A stretch of DNA of 34,759 nucleotides from Rhodopirellula sp. (GTDB lineage Bacteria; Planctomycetota; Planctomycetia; Pirellulales; Thermoguttaceae), in NCBI GenBank assembly GCA_012728855.1, contig JAAYEH010000287.1, forward strand, positions 1 to 34,759, written 5' to 3'. The position numbers were made by a program, and so were the translations under genes. How positions within the stretch are numbered: position 1 is the first letter of the stretch; the number at the start of each line of letters is the position of its first letter. Positions 1 through 8,151 of this stretch are shown here, one piece after another. The notes under the pieces are model-generated. The model saw only the letters and a program-made list of their open reading frames with translations. It had not been told where the DNA came from and ran no database searches.

Positions 1-281
1 AAAATGTGCCTGTCCCCTTCTCCTCGCGAGGTTTTGGGTTAGGCGCTCAGACGGCGGCCGGACGCACGATCTCTCGGGAAAGGAAGATTCCCCAGTCAGA
101 AAAAACTTGGCCCGAAAAAAGTTGCTTGCAGGTTCGCGCCGCAGTGCTAGGATGAACCGCAGACATCACGAATCGTTTCGTGGGTATCCGAAGAGCCTGC
201 ATTGAAGGCAGGTATCTAGACGGGCCCTTTTTTTTGTGTCGTTTCAACAAGTGAAGGAGTTCGAAGCCAGGTCCGGACAAC
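1..281 (+). other. Leader region with two hairpins and a T8 run upstream of the terminase fragment; possible small RNA
   Basis: No coding region is supported here. The first bases carry a CCTGTCCCC tag (about 10-18), one of several such tags in the window. A weak promoter-like pair, TTGCAG (126-131) and TAGGAT (148-153) with 16-bp spacing, is followed by a hairpin with arms CACGAA/TTCGTG (167-172 and 177-182), a second hairpin CCTGC/GCAGG (196-200 and 208-212), the palindrome GGGCCC (222-227) and eight T residues (228-235). The order promoter, hairpins, T-run could make a short RNA of about 80 nt, or an attenuator in front of the terminase-like ORF. The promoter match is poor, so this is inference from structure only. 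Confidence 0.3.
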
Positions 282-809
282 TTGCAGGTGAAGGTGCTGG
301 CGCTGGATCCGAGCAAGGGGAGCGATTCGAATCGGGGCGATTACTCGGCGTTTGTTCGGCTGGGCGTCGACCGGCAGGGAGTGCTTTACGTGCAGGCGGA
401 CATGGCGAGGCGGCCGACTCCGCAGATCGTGGCGGACTGGGTGGAGCACTACAGCCAGTTTCGCCCACACGCGTTCGGTGTGGAGGCGAATGCCTATCAG
501 GATTTGCTGGGGACGGCGCTGGCGGAAGAGTTTCAACGGCAGGGGATGCTGGGGGTGCCGGTGTCGCTGATCCGGAACGACGCGAACAAGCCGGTGCGGA
601 TCCGGCGGCTGGGGCCGTATCTTTCGGGGCGTCGGGTGCGGATGAAGTCGGACTGTGCGTCGACGCGGCTATTGGTGCATCAGCTTGAGGAATTTCCGGT
701 GGGCGACCACGACGACGGGCCGGATGCCCTGGAGATGGCGGTTCGGCTGGCGGCGGAGATGCTGGCGCCGCTTTATGATGATGGGTGGGGAAAGAGGCTG
801 CGGGTGTGA
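282..809 (+). CDS. Phage terminase large subunit, C-terminal nuclease domain only (truncated)
   Basis: The 175-residue product matches the RNase H-fold nuclease half of large terminases (Terminase_6C type), which cuts concatemeric phage DNA during head packaging. Visible acidic positions are D9 in the opening LALDPSKG strand, E68 in FGVEAN, and the cluster D142/D144/D145 with D148 in DHDDGPDALEMA. The ATPase half with its Walker motifs, expected to precede this domain, is absent: an in-frame stop lies at 252-254 and the only start is TTG at 282. No portal, capsid or small terminase gene is near. The ORF is open and its acidic residues are kept, so it is either a recent prophage remnant or a domesticated nuclease. 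The start is uncertain. Confidence 0.75.
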   Translation: MQVKVLALDPSKGSDSNRGDYSAFVRLGVDRQGVLYVQADMARRPTPQIVADWVEHYSQFRPHAFGVEANAYQDLLGTALAEEFQRQGMLGVPVSLIRNDANKPVRIRRLGPYLSGRRVRMKSDCASTRLLVHQLEEFPVGDHDDGPDALEMAVRLAAEMLAPLYDDGWGKRLRV

Positions 810-950
810 AGGGGGAAAGGCGGAGCACTCTGGACGTTGCCGAATTGGGAAAGGATGACGGTTTGTCTTGATGGTTACCCCTCAGCGAGGAGATCGCGAA
901 AAAAACGAACGAGCGAAAGCGCGAAGAAGCCAGGCATTTCCGCGCTTCAG

Positions 951-964
951 CGTGTTGCAACACG
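951..964. repeat. 14-bp perfect palindrome downstream of fhs
   Basis: CGTGTTGCAACACG is perfectly self-complementary and lies about 25 bp beyond the fhs stop codon, between fhs and the terminase fragment. It could end the fhs transcript or be a protein-binding site. It has no T-run, so a classical intrinsic terminator is not supported. Confidence 0.35.
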
Positions 965-988
965 CAACTCCCATGACAACGACACCGC

Positions 989-2680
989 CTAGAAAAGTCC
1001 CACAACCATTTCGTTTTCGTCGATATCGATCATCTCCGCCGCCGGCGCTTTGGGCAAACCGGGCATGGTCATAATGTCGCCCGTGAGCACCACGACGAAG
1101 CCCGCGCCGGCCGAGACTTTGACGTCCCGCAACGGCACGTCGAACGTCTTCGGCCGTCCCTTGAGGCCGGGATCGGTGGAGAGTGAATACTGCGTCTTCG
1201 CCATGCAGATCGGCAATTCGCCGAATCCGCTCTCCTGCAAGGCATGGAATTTTTCGCGGAGCTTCTTGTCCGCCAGCACGTCGGTGGCGCCGTAAATCTC
1301 CCGGCAGATGATGCCGACCTTCTGCCATAGGGTACACGTATCCGGATAGAGCAGCGAAAAATCGGTCTTCGTTTGCTCGACGACCTCGACCACCGCGCGG
1401 GCCAATTCCTCCGCCCCGGCGCCGCCGCGGGCCCAATGGTCCGCGCGAACGATTTTCACCGAAAGGTACGAACACTTGTCGCGAATGAATTGAATCTCCT
1501 CGGGCGTATCGGTGCTGAAGGAGTTGATCGCCACAACCACCGGCAATCCGAAACGATGGATATTCTCGATGTGCTTCTTGAGGTTTTCCACACCCTTGTC
1601 GAGCGCTTCGAGGTTCACACTCGCCAGATCGTTGAGCGCCACGCCGCCGTGATGCTTCATCGCCCGCACCGTGGCCACGATTACCACCGCATCGGGCCGG
1701 ATTCCCGACTTGCGGCACTTGATGTTCATGAATTTTTCGGCGCCGAGATCGGCGCCGAAACCGGCCTCCGTCACCGTGTAATCCGAAAGCCGCATCGCCA
1801 TCTTCGTGGCGATCACGCTGTTGCAACCGTGGGCGATATTGGCGAAGGGGCCGCCGTGGACGAAGGCGGGATTATTCTCCAACGTCTGGACAAGGTTCGG
1901 CTTCAAGGCGTCCTTCAAGAGTACGGCCATGGCGCCGTGCGCGCGGAGATCGGCCGCCGTAACCGGTTTGCGCTCGCGGTTGTAGGCGACGATCATCCGG
2001 CCCAGGCGCTCGCGGAGTTCGGTGAGCGACTCGGAGAGGCAGAAGACGGCCATTACCTCGGAGGCGACCGTGATATCGAAACTGCTCTCGCGCGGCACGG
2101 AATTGTTCACGCCGCCCAGCCCGACAATGATGTTGCGCAAGGCCCGGTCGTTCATGTCCATCACGCGGTTCCAGACGACCTGGCGCGGATCGATCGCAAG
2201 CTTGTTGCTCTGATGGACATGATTGTCCAGGACGGCGGCCAGCAGATTGTGGGCCAGACCGATGGCGTGCAGGTCTCCGGTGAAATGAAGGTTGATATCC
2301 TCCATCGGCACCACTTGTGCGTATCCGCCGCCCGCGGCACCACCCTTCATGCCGAAACACGGCCCCAGCGAAGGCTCACGCAGACAGACGGTCGCCCGCT
2401 TGCCGATGCGGTTCAGCCCGTCGGTCAGGCCGATGCTCGTCGTCGTCTTGCCTTCGCCCGCCGGGGTTGGCGTGATCGCGGTGACCAGAACCAACTTGCC
2501 GGTTGGCCGATCCGCCAGACGTCGATAGAGATCCAGCGATACCTTCGCTTTGTGCTTGCCGTACCGTTCCAAATCGTCGTCGGAAATGTCCAATCGGGCG
2601 GCGACGTCCGCGATGGGCTGCGTCTTGCAGGCGCGGGCGATTTCGATGTCCGGGGGGAGCGTGCGGGTCGTGTCGGCCAT
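989..2680 (-). CDS. fhs: Formate--tetrahydrofolate ligase
   Basis: Catalyses ATP-dependent formation of 10-formyl-THF from formate and THF, or the reverse with ATP gain; cytosolic. The 563-residue length is normal for the family (about 556-560). The phosphate-binding loop [10 protein letters not shown] is at residues 71-80, followed by the conserved segments [23 protein letters not shown] and FTGDLHAI. It is the last gene of a minus-strand one-carbon operon, 75 bp after the methyltransferase gene. ATG 2680 is chosen because the frame upstream is closed by TGA and has no other start codon. There is no Shine-Dalgarno sequence: the bases just before ATG are four copies of a 7-bp repeat (2685-2713). 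In this cluster the enzyme could release formate and ATP from methyl-derived C1 units, or feed formate into THF; the sequence does not decide. Confidence 0.97.
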   Translation of the reverse strand: MADTTRTLPPDIEIARACKTQPIADVAARLDISDDDLERYGKHKAKVSLDLYRRLADRPTGKLVLVTAITPTPAGEGKTTTSIGLTDGLNRIGKRATVCLREPSLGPCFGMKGGAAGGGYAQVVPMEDINLHFTGDLHAIGLAHNLLAAVLDNHVHQSNKLAIDPRQVVWNRVMDMNDRALRNIIVGLGGVNNSVPRESSFDITVASEVMAVFCLSESLTELRERLGRMIVAYNRERKPVTAADLRAHGAMAVLLKDALKPNLVQTLENNPAFVHGGPFANIAHGCNSVIATKMAMRLSDYTVTEAGFGADLGAEKFMNIKCRKSGIRPDAVVIVATVRAMKHHGGVALNDLASVNLEALDKGVENLKKHIENIHRFGLPVVVAINSFSTDTPEEIQFIRDKCSYLSVKIVRADHWARGGAGAEELARAVVEVVEQTKTDFSLLYPDTCTLWQKVGIICREIYGATDVLADKKLREKFHALQESGFGELPICMAKTQYSLSTDPGLKGRPKTFDVPLRDVKVSAGAGFVVVLTGDIMTMPGLPKAPAAEMIDIDENEMVVGLF

Positions 2681-2682
2681 GG

Positions 2683-2713
<31 letters not shown>

Positions 2714-2755
2714 TGCCCTATTTCATGGTTCGCCGCCTTCCTCGCCTCCCCTCGT

Positions 2756-3625
2756 CTAGGAGTAAAAATCGCGGACGCGCATGATCGCATCAAAGCCGTC
2801 CGCGCGGAGCACCTGGTTGACGCAGATCATTGCCGGGTGGTCTTCCGGCAGCAACTCGTACTTGCGCTTGACCGACCCGATCACCATGTCGAGCCCCAGC
2901 GGCATTGCCTTCGTCAAGAAGGCGCTTTCCAATGGGCTCTTCAGCGGCGAGCCGTCCGCGCGCTTTGGTGGCAACATGACGGTAAAGTTGCTCAATCCAA
3001 CCGACATGTGCAACCCGGCCAAGTCCGCATCCTGGTGGATTCGCGCCATGGCATCGAGCAGTCGCTTGAGGTTCCCCTCCGCATCGCTGGCGATCGGGGC
3101 GATACCGGGATCGATGATGAAGTCGTCGTTGGTGAAAGCGTAGCCGGTGTCGCGGGCTTTTTGAACAAGCGACTTCGTCGCCTGATAGGTTTCCTCCGCG
3201 GTGCGACAAGGTTGCGAGCGACCGTCCTCCACCCGTTCCGACACCAGCAGAATTGGTTTGAACGGCCTGGCCCGATAGAGTCCGAACATCTCGGTCCGCA
3301 AGGGCGAGATGGAATTCAGAACTGGCTTTGCGCCGCCCGCGCGGTCGGGATTGTAGGCGTCCAGTCCGGCGCTGGCGATGTCCGGATCGGGAGTGTCGAT
3401 CGAGAGGGGTTTGGCGGTCACGGCCTGAATCTTGCGGACCAGGTCGGCCATGAACTCGGGTGAACGCGGTCCGATGTTCACATCGATATAGGCGGCGCCC
3501 CCGGCATCCTGCATACGGGCGAGTTCCAGGAGCCCCTCGATATCGCCGGCGTCGAAGAGCTTGTGCGTCGACGGAACCGAGTCGTTGATCGTTTCGCCGA
3601 TAATCGTCAAACCTTCAATGGCCAT
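2756..3625 (-). CDS. Methyltetrahydrofolate:corrinoid methyltransferase (AcsE/MtrH-type, pterin-binding domain)
   Basis: A TIM-barrel pterin-binding protein of 289 residues that would move a methyl group between N5-methyl-THF and the cobalt of a corrinoid protein. The N-terminus IIGETIN and the strands AAYIDVNIG and KPLSIDTPDPD fit the pterin-binding fold shared by dihydropteroate synthase, MetH and AcsE; DFIIDPGI and MVIGSVKRK also fit. Its ATG overlaps the end of the MetF-MetV gene by 11 bp (3615-3625), so the two are probably translationally coupled. A dihydropteroate synthase is less likely because the partner corrinoid protein and methylene-THF reductase are in the same operon. I do not assign acsE because no CO dehydrogenase/acetyl-CoA synthase gene is present in the window. 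Confidence 0.87.
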   Translation of the reverse strand: MAIEGLTIIGETINDSVPSTHKLFDAGDIEGLLELARMQDAGGAAYIDVNIGPRSPEFMADLVRKIQAVTAKPLSIDTPDPDIASAGLDAYNPDRAGGAKPVLNSISPLRTEMFGLYRARPFKPILLVSERVEDGRSQPCRTAEETYQATKSLVQKARDTGYAFTNDDFIIDPGIAPIASDAEGNLKRLLDAMARIHQDADLAGLHMSVGLSNFTVMLPPKRADGSPLKSPLESAFLTKAMPLGLDMVIGSVKRKYELLPEDHPAMICVNQVLRADGFDAIMRVRDFYS

Positions 3626-5240
3626 CCTTCTTGATTCCCTCTTCTTTCAAGGCAGCGTCGTCGGCCGCGTCGTTGGCGTCTTTCGCGGCATAATGGTCCC
3701 GGTCCAGGTACGTATTCGCCCAGGCCGAGGTGTGCTTCAGCCGCGCATCGTAGATGACGGTCGGACCGACGAACATTTCCTGCGATTCACCATAGTATTT
3801 CAGCCGTTGGTAAACTCTTGCCCAAAAACACTCCTTGTCGTCCAACTCGCACCGCCCGCCGCAGGAGCCGCCGCAGGGGCCGTTGCGGGAAGCTTTCGAA
3901 CAGCCCGCCAGCGGGCAAAGATAGCCGCAATCCGGCAGGCTGCAGTCGCCGCAATCCTGGCAGCCGTAGCCCAGATGTTTCGCTTCCTTTTCCAGCCAGT
4001 AGGAGAATTGCCCGGTGATGCCGGGTTTTTTGTCCCAGCGGCGGAAGATGCGCTCGATGAGGCCGTACAAGCCCTTGCCTCGCGTAAACGCCACATCATG
4101 CACCATCCGCGAGACGCGATACCCCAGCGTCACCTCTTTCGACCTCGGCGGCCGATCGAGCGAGCGGAGATACTCGGGATTGATGCGGTCCGGCGCGCTG
4201 AGGCCGGTTTGCGGATCGTGATCGAACAGGAAGAACTCGTCCGGTTGGCTGTAGCGAATATCCTTGATGAACTCTCGCCAGTCTTCCGGTCCATAACTCT
4301 CGGCCAAATCGATGATCTGTCCGAATGTGTCGGCTTTGGTAATACCTCCCAGATAGCCGGCCGCGAATCCCAGCCCCTTGAACACCGCCAACTGCCTGGC
4401 GGCCAGTTCTCGGAAAAAAGCACGCCCTTTGTCCGGGCCCGCCGCGTATTTCTCCACGGTATCCAGAAGTTGATCGCTGACCACGCACCCGGCAAGCTGG
4501 CCGCTGTTGAACAGTTTTGCCACGGTCCGATTGAGAAGATAGACGTTGCCGATCACCGGCACGTCGATGCCCCGCGACTGGAGCATCAGCTTGACCTCGT
4601 GGAACTTCCGCATGTCGTAACCGAGCTGAGGGATCACCCACTCGGCGCCGACATGGATCTTGCGGACGAGCTTGAAGTACTGCGGCATCAACTCGCGCTC
4701 GTGCCGCTTGAAAGGCGAGACCACGCAACCGATGAAGAAGTTCGTCTTGGGAAGCGTCTCCGTGCCGCCGCGGCGGCTGGGGATCTTCAGCCCATCGTTC
4801 ATCGACCGCAGCAGCGAGATCAGCCCCACTGAGTCCAAATCGAAAACGGGCTCGGCAACGCCGCCGAACCCGGTGGTGGGGTAGTCACCCGTGATTGCCA
4901 GGATGTTCTCGAATCCTTCGGCGGCGTATCGCCAAGCCGCCGCCTCCAGGCCGTTGCGGTTAAGATCCTTGCACGTCAGGTGCAGTACGATGCGGGACTG
5001 ATGCCCGGCGAACTTGCCCGCCAGGTAATCCGGCGGAAGCATCGGTGCTCCGCCGGGGTTGTCGGTAATCGAAATCCAGCCGATGCGGGGATCGGGCAGA
5101 AGGTCGCCCGCCAGCCCGACGAGTTGATCCGTCGAGCCTTGGGGGGTGAAACCGCGCGTGGTGACCACCTCCGCCCCATAGTAGAAACGGTCTCCCGAGA
5201 GCATGGAACGCAACGAAACGGCGTTTGCGGAAGCGGTCAC
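3615..5240 (-). CDS. metF: Methylenetetrahydrofolate reductase with fused C-terminal Cys-rich MetV-like domain
   Basis: Interconverts 5,10-methylene-THF and 5-methyl-THF. Residues about 15-330 form the flavin TIM barrel of MetF (YYGAEVVTTRG near the start, then LHLTCKDLNRNG and NILAITGDYP). Residues 427-471 carry ten cysteines (CQDCGDC ... CGGSCGGRC ... ECF), followed by the FVGPTVIYDARLKHT stretch typical of the MTHFR C-terminal (MetV-like) domain. In many acetogens MetF and MetV are separate subunits; here they are one chain of 541 residues. The cysteines probably bind Fe-S or zinc. GTG at 5240 is used as start, with an alternative ATG at 5204; neither has a strong ribosome binding site. 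The gene sits between the corrinoid protein and the methyltransferase, matching a methyl-THF role. Confidence 0.92.
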   Translation of the reverse strand: MTASANAVSLRSMLSGDRFYYGAEVVTTRGFTPQGSTDQLVGLAGDLLPDPRIGWISITDNPGGAPMLPPDYLAGKFAGHQSRIVLHLTCKDLNRNGLEAAAWRYAAEGFENILAITGDYPTTGFGGVAEPVFDLDSVGLISLLRSMNDGLKIPSRRGGTETLPKTNFFIGCVVSPFKRHERELMPQYFKLVRKIHVGAEWVIPQLGYDMRKFHEVKLMLQSRGIDVPVIGNVYLLNRTVAKLFNSGQLAGCVVSDQLLDTVEKYAAGPDKGRAFFRELAARQLAVFKGLGFAAGYLGGITKADTFGQIIDLAESYGPEDWREFIKDIRYSQPDEFFLFDHDPQTGLSAPDRINPEYLRSLDRPPRSKEVTLGYRVSRMVHDVAFTRGKGLYGLIERIFRRWDKKPGITGQFSYWLEKEAKHLGYGCQDCGDCSLPDCGYLCPLAGCSKASRNGPCGGSCGGRCELDDKECFWARVYQRLKYYGESQEMFVGPTVIYDARLKHTSAWANTYLDRDHYAAKDANDAADDAALKEEGIKKDGH

Positions 5241-5365
5241 GGCAGCAGGTACCTGTTCGAGACGTCATGTTAAGACGTGGCTCCGTCCGGCACGGGCGAT
5301 ACCCCGACCGACCTGCGTGCAAGGGTCAGAAAACGCAACGCCGGCCGGCCCTTTCGCCGTGTAAC

Positions 5366-5389
5366 AGCCGAGGATTCCAGACCTCGGCT
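5366..5389. repeat. Hairpin after the corrinoid protein gene
   Basis: Eight-base perfect arms AGCCGAGG (5366-5373) and CCTCGGCT (5382-5389) enclose an 8-nt loop, starting inside the stop codon of the corrinoid gene. There is no T-run. In the 147-bp gap before metF it could be a partial terminator or an RNA-stability hairpin that sets the ratio of corrinoid protein to the downstream enzymes. Confidence 0.6.
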
Positions 5390-6026
5390 AAGCTGTGGTA
5401 ACCAGTTTGCGAGCCAGTCCGACTGCGGCGCTGGCGTTGTCGCTGTACCCATCGGCCCCGATCTCATCGGCATACTGCTGCGTGATCGGGGCGCCACCGA
5501 TGATCACCCGCGTCTTATCGCGAAGGCCGGCCGCATCGAGGGCTTGAATGACCTTCGTCATTTGGGTCATCGTCGTGGTCAGCAGGGCCGAGAGGGCCAC
5601 AATCGAACCGGCCTGCGCTTGGGCCGCTTCGACAAACTTCTCCGCGGGAACGTCCACGCCAAGGTCGACCACCTCAAACCCACCCCCCTCGAGCATCGAG
5701 GCGACGAGGTTCTTGCCGATATCGTGCAAGTCGCCCTGGACGGTTCCAATGATCACGCGGCCGGCCGCCTTGGCGCCGGAAGCCGCCAGATGCGGCGTGA
5801 GCAGTTGAAGCGAAATCTTCATGGCCCGCGCGGCGATCAACAATTCCGGCACGAAGTACTCGTTGCACTCGAAGCGTTTGCCGACTTCGTCCATCGCCGG
5901 AATCATGTACTTACTCAGCAACTCCGAGGGATTCACGTTGGCCTCGAGAGCCGCCTTGGTCACTTCCTCGGCCTTCTTCGCGTTGCCGGTGAGGATGGCA
6001 TCGTAGAGTTCTGCAGGTTCTGGCAT
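5388..6026 (-). CDS. Corrinoid (B12-binding) methyl-carrier protein, MtbC/MtaC-like
   Basis: A 212-residue carrier that holds a methyl group on cobalamin between two methyltransferases. The N-terminal helical cap (residues 1-85) is followed by a B12-binding Rossmann-like domain with the base-off signature D99-x-H101-x-x-G104 (GDLHDIGKNLV), in which the histidine ligates cobalt, and the later SAL and GGAPI motifs. The start is ATG 6026, chosen because a strong GGGAGGG ribosome binding site precedes it; the open frame extends further upstream but that part does not resemble the family. It heads the operon with metF, the methyltransferase and fhs. The second methyltransferase that would load it (from methylamine, methoxy compound or betaine) is not in the window. 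Confidence 0.93.
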   Translation of the reverse strand: MPEPAELYDAILTGNAKKAEEVTKAALEANVNPSELLSKYMIPAMDEVGKRFECNEYFVPELLIAARAMKISLQLLTPHLAASGAKAAGRVIIGTVQGDLHDIGKNLVASMLEGGGFEVVDLGVDVPAEKFVEAAQAQAGSIVALSALLTTTMTQMTKVIQALDAAGLRDKTRVIIGGAPITQQYADEIGADGYSDNASAAVGLARKLVTTA

Positions 6027-6158
6027 GAATCCCTCCCAGGTAACCGGTTCCCGGATCGTGTTGGAAAGCCTCCATCGTAACGCCCCGCTTGGCAGGTTGC
6101 CAGTCCTTCGCTCAATTTCTTGTCGAGCGGCACGAATCGACGTCGCCGACCGCCATCC

Positions 6159-6183
6159 GCCCGGCTGCTTGGAGCAGCCGGGC
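6159..6183. repeat. Hairpin with 10-bp perfect stem
   Basis: GCCCGGCTGC (6159-6168) and GCAGCCGGGC (6174-6183) flank a 5-nt loop TTGGA. It lies between the end of ftsQ-like and the start of the corrinoid gene, both on the minus strand. It could stop read-through from the mur-ftsQ operon, though no T-run follows. Confidence 0.7.
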
Positions 6184-6272
6184 TGATAATCCGGTCTGCG
6201 ATGCCCAACCGCGCCCCCTTTGACGGGGCACGGCGAATTCCACGCCATCCATTTGGGCGAGCGGCGAAAATT

Positions 6273-6334
6273 CGTAGCCCGACTCTCCGAGTCGGGTCTG
6301 GCTTCGAAGCCCCGACTCGGAGAGTCGGGCTACG
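6273..6334. repeat. 24-bp perfect inverted repeat with nested palindromes (REP/MITE-like)
   Basis: The arms 6273-6296 and 6311-6334 are exact reverse complements, with a 14-nt loop. Each arm contains its own smaller palindrome, CCCGACTC-TCC-GAGTCGGG, so the single strand can fold either as one long stem or as two short stems. It lies 35 bp beyond the ftsQ-like stop codon. The nested design fits REP/BIME elements moved by Y1-type transposases; no transposase is in the window. Confidence 0.9.
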
Positions 6335-6368
6335 TCCGCGGCGGGTAGATTCTCGTCTGCCGCTCGCC

Positions 6369-7271
6369 TTAGCCGGGGGTTTCGGTCGGTTGGAGTCTTT
6401 GAATATCGATATCGCGTGGTCCGTGGAGGCGGTCCAGACTGCCGTGTTCGCGAGCGTAGTGTTTCAGCCGGGCCAACTTCTCGGCAGCCGGCACTTCGCC
6501 GGCCAGTTCGTCGCCCGGCGGGCAACCCCACGGAATCCGCGTGCCGCCGCGTGTCACCAACTCGTAGGCATAGCGGTCCATTCGTCCGGCCACCGCAACG
6601 GAAGGAAGGATGCGGTCGAGCCCCAGTGCGTACCAATCGTCTCCGAACGCTGCCGCGATCTGAGCGGCTCCCAGCACGACGGGGTCGCCCCATCGCGTTC
6701 CCACGGGCCCGAGCGGCTCCGTGTTGATGCCCCCGAGACGAGGGTAGCGGCTCGCTTCGACCGGCGAGAAATCATCGCCCGGCAGCACCACTCCCTCGGA
6801 ATCGATCGCGTGGACACCGCCCGGCACCTGCACCATGCAGACCGGTCGGCGGTATTCCAGCTCGACCCGCACACCGGCCGGGTGATGCTTGCTGACTCGG
6901 AGAACCCTTTTCACCCAGGGATGAAGCGAGAAGGCGTCGGCGATCCGCGAGACCAGGTCGTCGTTCAGAATCGACAAGGGGCCGTCGAGGCTGGCATCTC
7001 GAAAAACCTCGGTGCGAATGTCTCCGTGAATCCAGGATGGGGGCGGCGTAATCCGGACGTTTTGCGGCGTGAGCAAATACTGCTCGGACGAAAGAACATG
7101 CTCTCGCACACCGGTCCAGACGGTGTACCAAGACCCGACGAACAACGCCCCGATCAACACCCCCAGGGCGACCGTTCGCTCCCGGCCGTTCAACAATCGG
7201 CGGAGAACGCTCGCCACGGCTGGCGGCGAGGGCGCGGACTTCGGCTTGGAGGGAGCCTTCTTGGCCCGCAT
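6369..7271 (-). CDS. ftsQ: FtsQ/DivIB-like cell division protein
   Basis: A 300-residue bitopic membrane protein. A basic, proline- and lysine-rich cytoplasmic tail (residues 1-32) is followed by one membrane segment (about 33-54, VALGVLIGALFVGSWYTVW) and a periplasmic part with an FtsQ-like beta domain: SRIADAFSLHPWVKRV, then VRVELEYRRPVCMV and AIDSEGVVLPG. The last stretch matches the FtsQ pattern in which the protein contains an 'R.P.A....G..yyvD..G' motif. It follows murB by 1 bp in a murC-murB-ftsQ order typical of division and cell-wall clusters, which strongly supports the assignment. Primary sequence similarity is otherwise weak. Planctomycetes are known to lack FtsZ, so its partner here is unclear. 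Confidence 0.78.
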   Translation of the reverse strand: MRAKKAPSKPKSAPSPPAVASVLRRLLNGRERTVALGVLIGALFVGSWYTVWTGVREHVLSSEQYLLTPQNVRITPPPSWIHGDIRTEVFRDASLDGPLSILNDDLVSRIADAFSLHPWVKRVLRVSKHHPAGVRVELEYRRPVCMVQVPGGVHAIDSEGVVLPGDDFSPVEASRYPRLGGINTEPLGPVGTRWGDPVVLGAAQIAAAFGDDWYALGLDRILPSVAVAGRMDRYAYELVTRGGTRIPWGCPPGDELAGEVPAAEKLARLKHYAREHGSLDRLHGPRDIDIQRLQPTETPG

Positions 7272-7272
7272 T

Positions 7273-8151
7273 TCACCAGACTTCCACTTCTAACTCCAAC
7301 TCCGTGCCGAACCGTTCGTGGACCTGACCACGGATCAAGTCAATCAGTCGCAGCACGTCGTTGCTGGTACACTCCGGTTCGGCGACGATGAAGTTGGCAT
7401 GTCGGTCGCTGACGACGGCCCCTCCGATGCGTGTCCCTTTCAGTCCGGCAGTCTCGATCAATTCCCCCGCGGTCACGCCGCGCGGGTTCTTGAAGACGCA
7501 GCCGGCGCATTGGTGCCCCATCGGCTGGCTTGCCTTGCGGACAATCCACTGCTTCTGGAGGCGTTTGCCCAATTCGTGCGGATCATCGTCCTGCAGTTCC
7601 ATCTTCGCGCTGAGGATGACCAGTTCGTCCAGCCCGCTCTGGCGATAGGAGAAAACCATCTCGTCACGGTGGCGCGTTACCACGTCGCCGGTGTAGGTCA
7701 CGGCCACGGCTTGGGCGGTCCACTGGCCGATATCGCCTCCGTGTGTGCCGGCATTTCCCCGCAGCGCGCCGCCCAGAGTGCCGGGAATGGCCACGAGTAC
7801 CTCCAGGCCGGCGAGCCCTTCGCGAACCGCAGTCGTAACCACCCGTCCCAGTCGCGCTCCGCCGCCGGCGGTGATCGTTCTGCCCGAAACTTCGATTTCG
7901 CAGAAGGCTGGTTCCGACAGCCGGATAACGACCCCCGGAACTCCCTCGTCGCGGACCAGCAGATTGGATCCATGCCCCAAAACCCGGACAGGGATTTCCT
8001 CTTCGCGGCAACGCTTCACCAGCGCGATCAATTCGTCCGCACCGCGAGGCTCGGCGAAGTATTCTGCCGGACCGCCCAGTTGAAACCAGGTATGCATCGC
8101 CAGCGGCTCAGATTGCCGCACGATCTTTTCGAATCCCGTCAAAGATCCCAT
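7273..8151 (-). CDS. murB: UDP-N-acetylenolpyruvoylglucosamine reductase
   Basis: Reduces UDP-GlcNAc-enolpyruvate to UDP-MurNAc with NADPH and FAD; cytosolic peptidoglycan precursor synthesis. FAD-binding landmarks are GHGSNLLV, AIPGTLGGALRGNAGTHGGD and the C-terminal HANFIV. The proton-donor position in the GxVFKNP motif is a cysteine (AGCVFKNP) rather than the more usual serine, a substitution known in part of the family. ATG 8151 is chosen over TTG 8157 because AAGAAAG lies about 7 bases upstream of it. The start lies inside the end of murC (44-bp overlap), indicating translational coupling. Confidence 0.97.
   Translation of the reverse strand: MGSLTGFEKIVRQSEPLAMHTWFQLGGPAEYFAEPRGADELIALVKRCREEEIPVRVLGHGSNLLVRDEGVPGVVIRLSEPAFCEIEVSGRTITAGGGARLGRVVTTAVREGLAGLEVLVAIPGTLGGALRGNAGTHGGDIGQWTAQAVAVTYTGDVVTRHRDEMVFSYRQSGLDELVILSAKMELQDDDPHELGKRLQKQWIVRKASQPMGHQCAGCVFKNPRGVTAGELIETAGLKGTRIGGAVVSDRHANFIVAEPECTSNDVLRLIDLIRGQVHERFGTELELEVEVW

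Larger units (their letters stand above)
6027..6368. other. Intergenic region between ftsQ-like and corrinoid genes, rich in inverted repeats
   Basis: No gene is supported. It holds the promoter and leader of the C1 operon (minus strand), a 10-bp-stem hairpin and a 24-bp inverted repeat, both listed separately. I looked for cobalamin, SAM and THF riboswitch landmarks in the minus-strand leader 6027-6130 and found no convincing match. Confidence 0.6.

Noticed and set aside
244..1005. 253-codon minus-strand open frame opposite the terminase fragment
   Set aside because: Proline, serine and arginine-rich translation typical of an antisense frame in high-GC DNA; the plus-strand frame has clear terminase motifs.
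3561..4832. 423-codon plus-strand open frame opposite metF
   Set aside because: Antisense shadow of the MetF-MetV gene with no recognisable features.
6027..6130. Cobalamin, SAM or THF riboswitch in the leader of the corrinoid operon
   Set aside because: A hairpin TGGCA-ACC-TGCCA followed by AGCGGGGCG resembles part of a SAM-I core, but the other conserved elements are missing, and no B12 box was seen.
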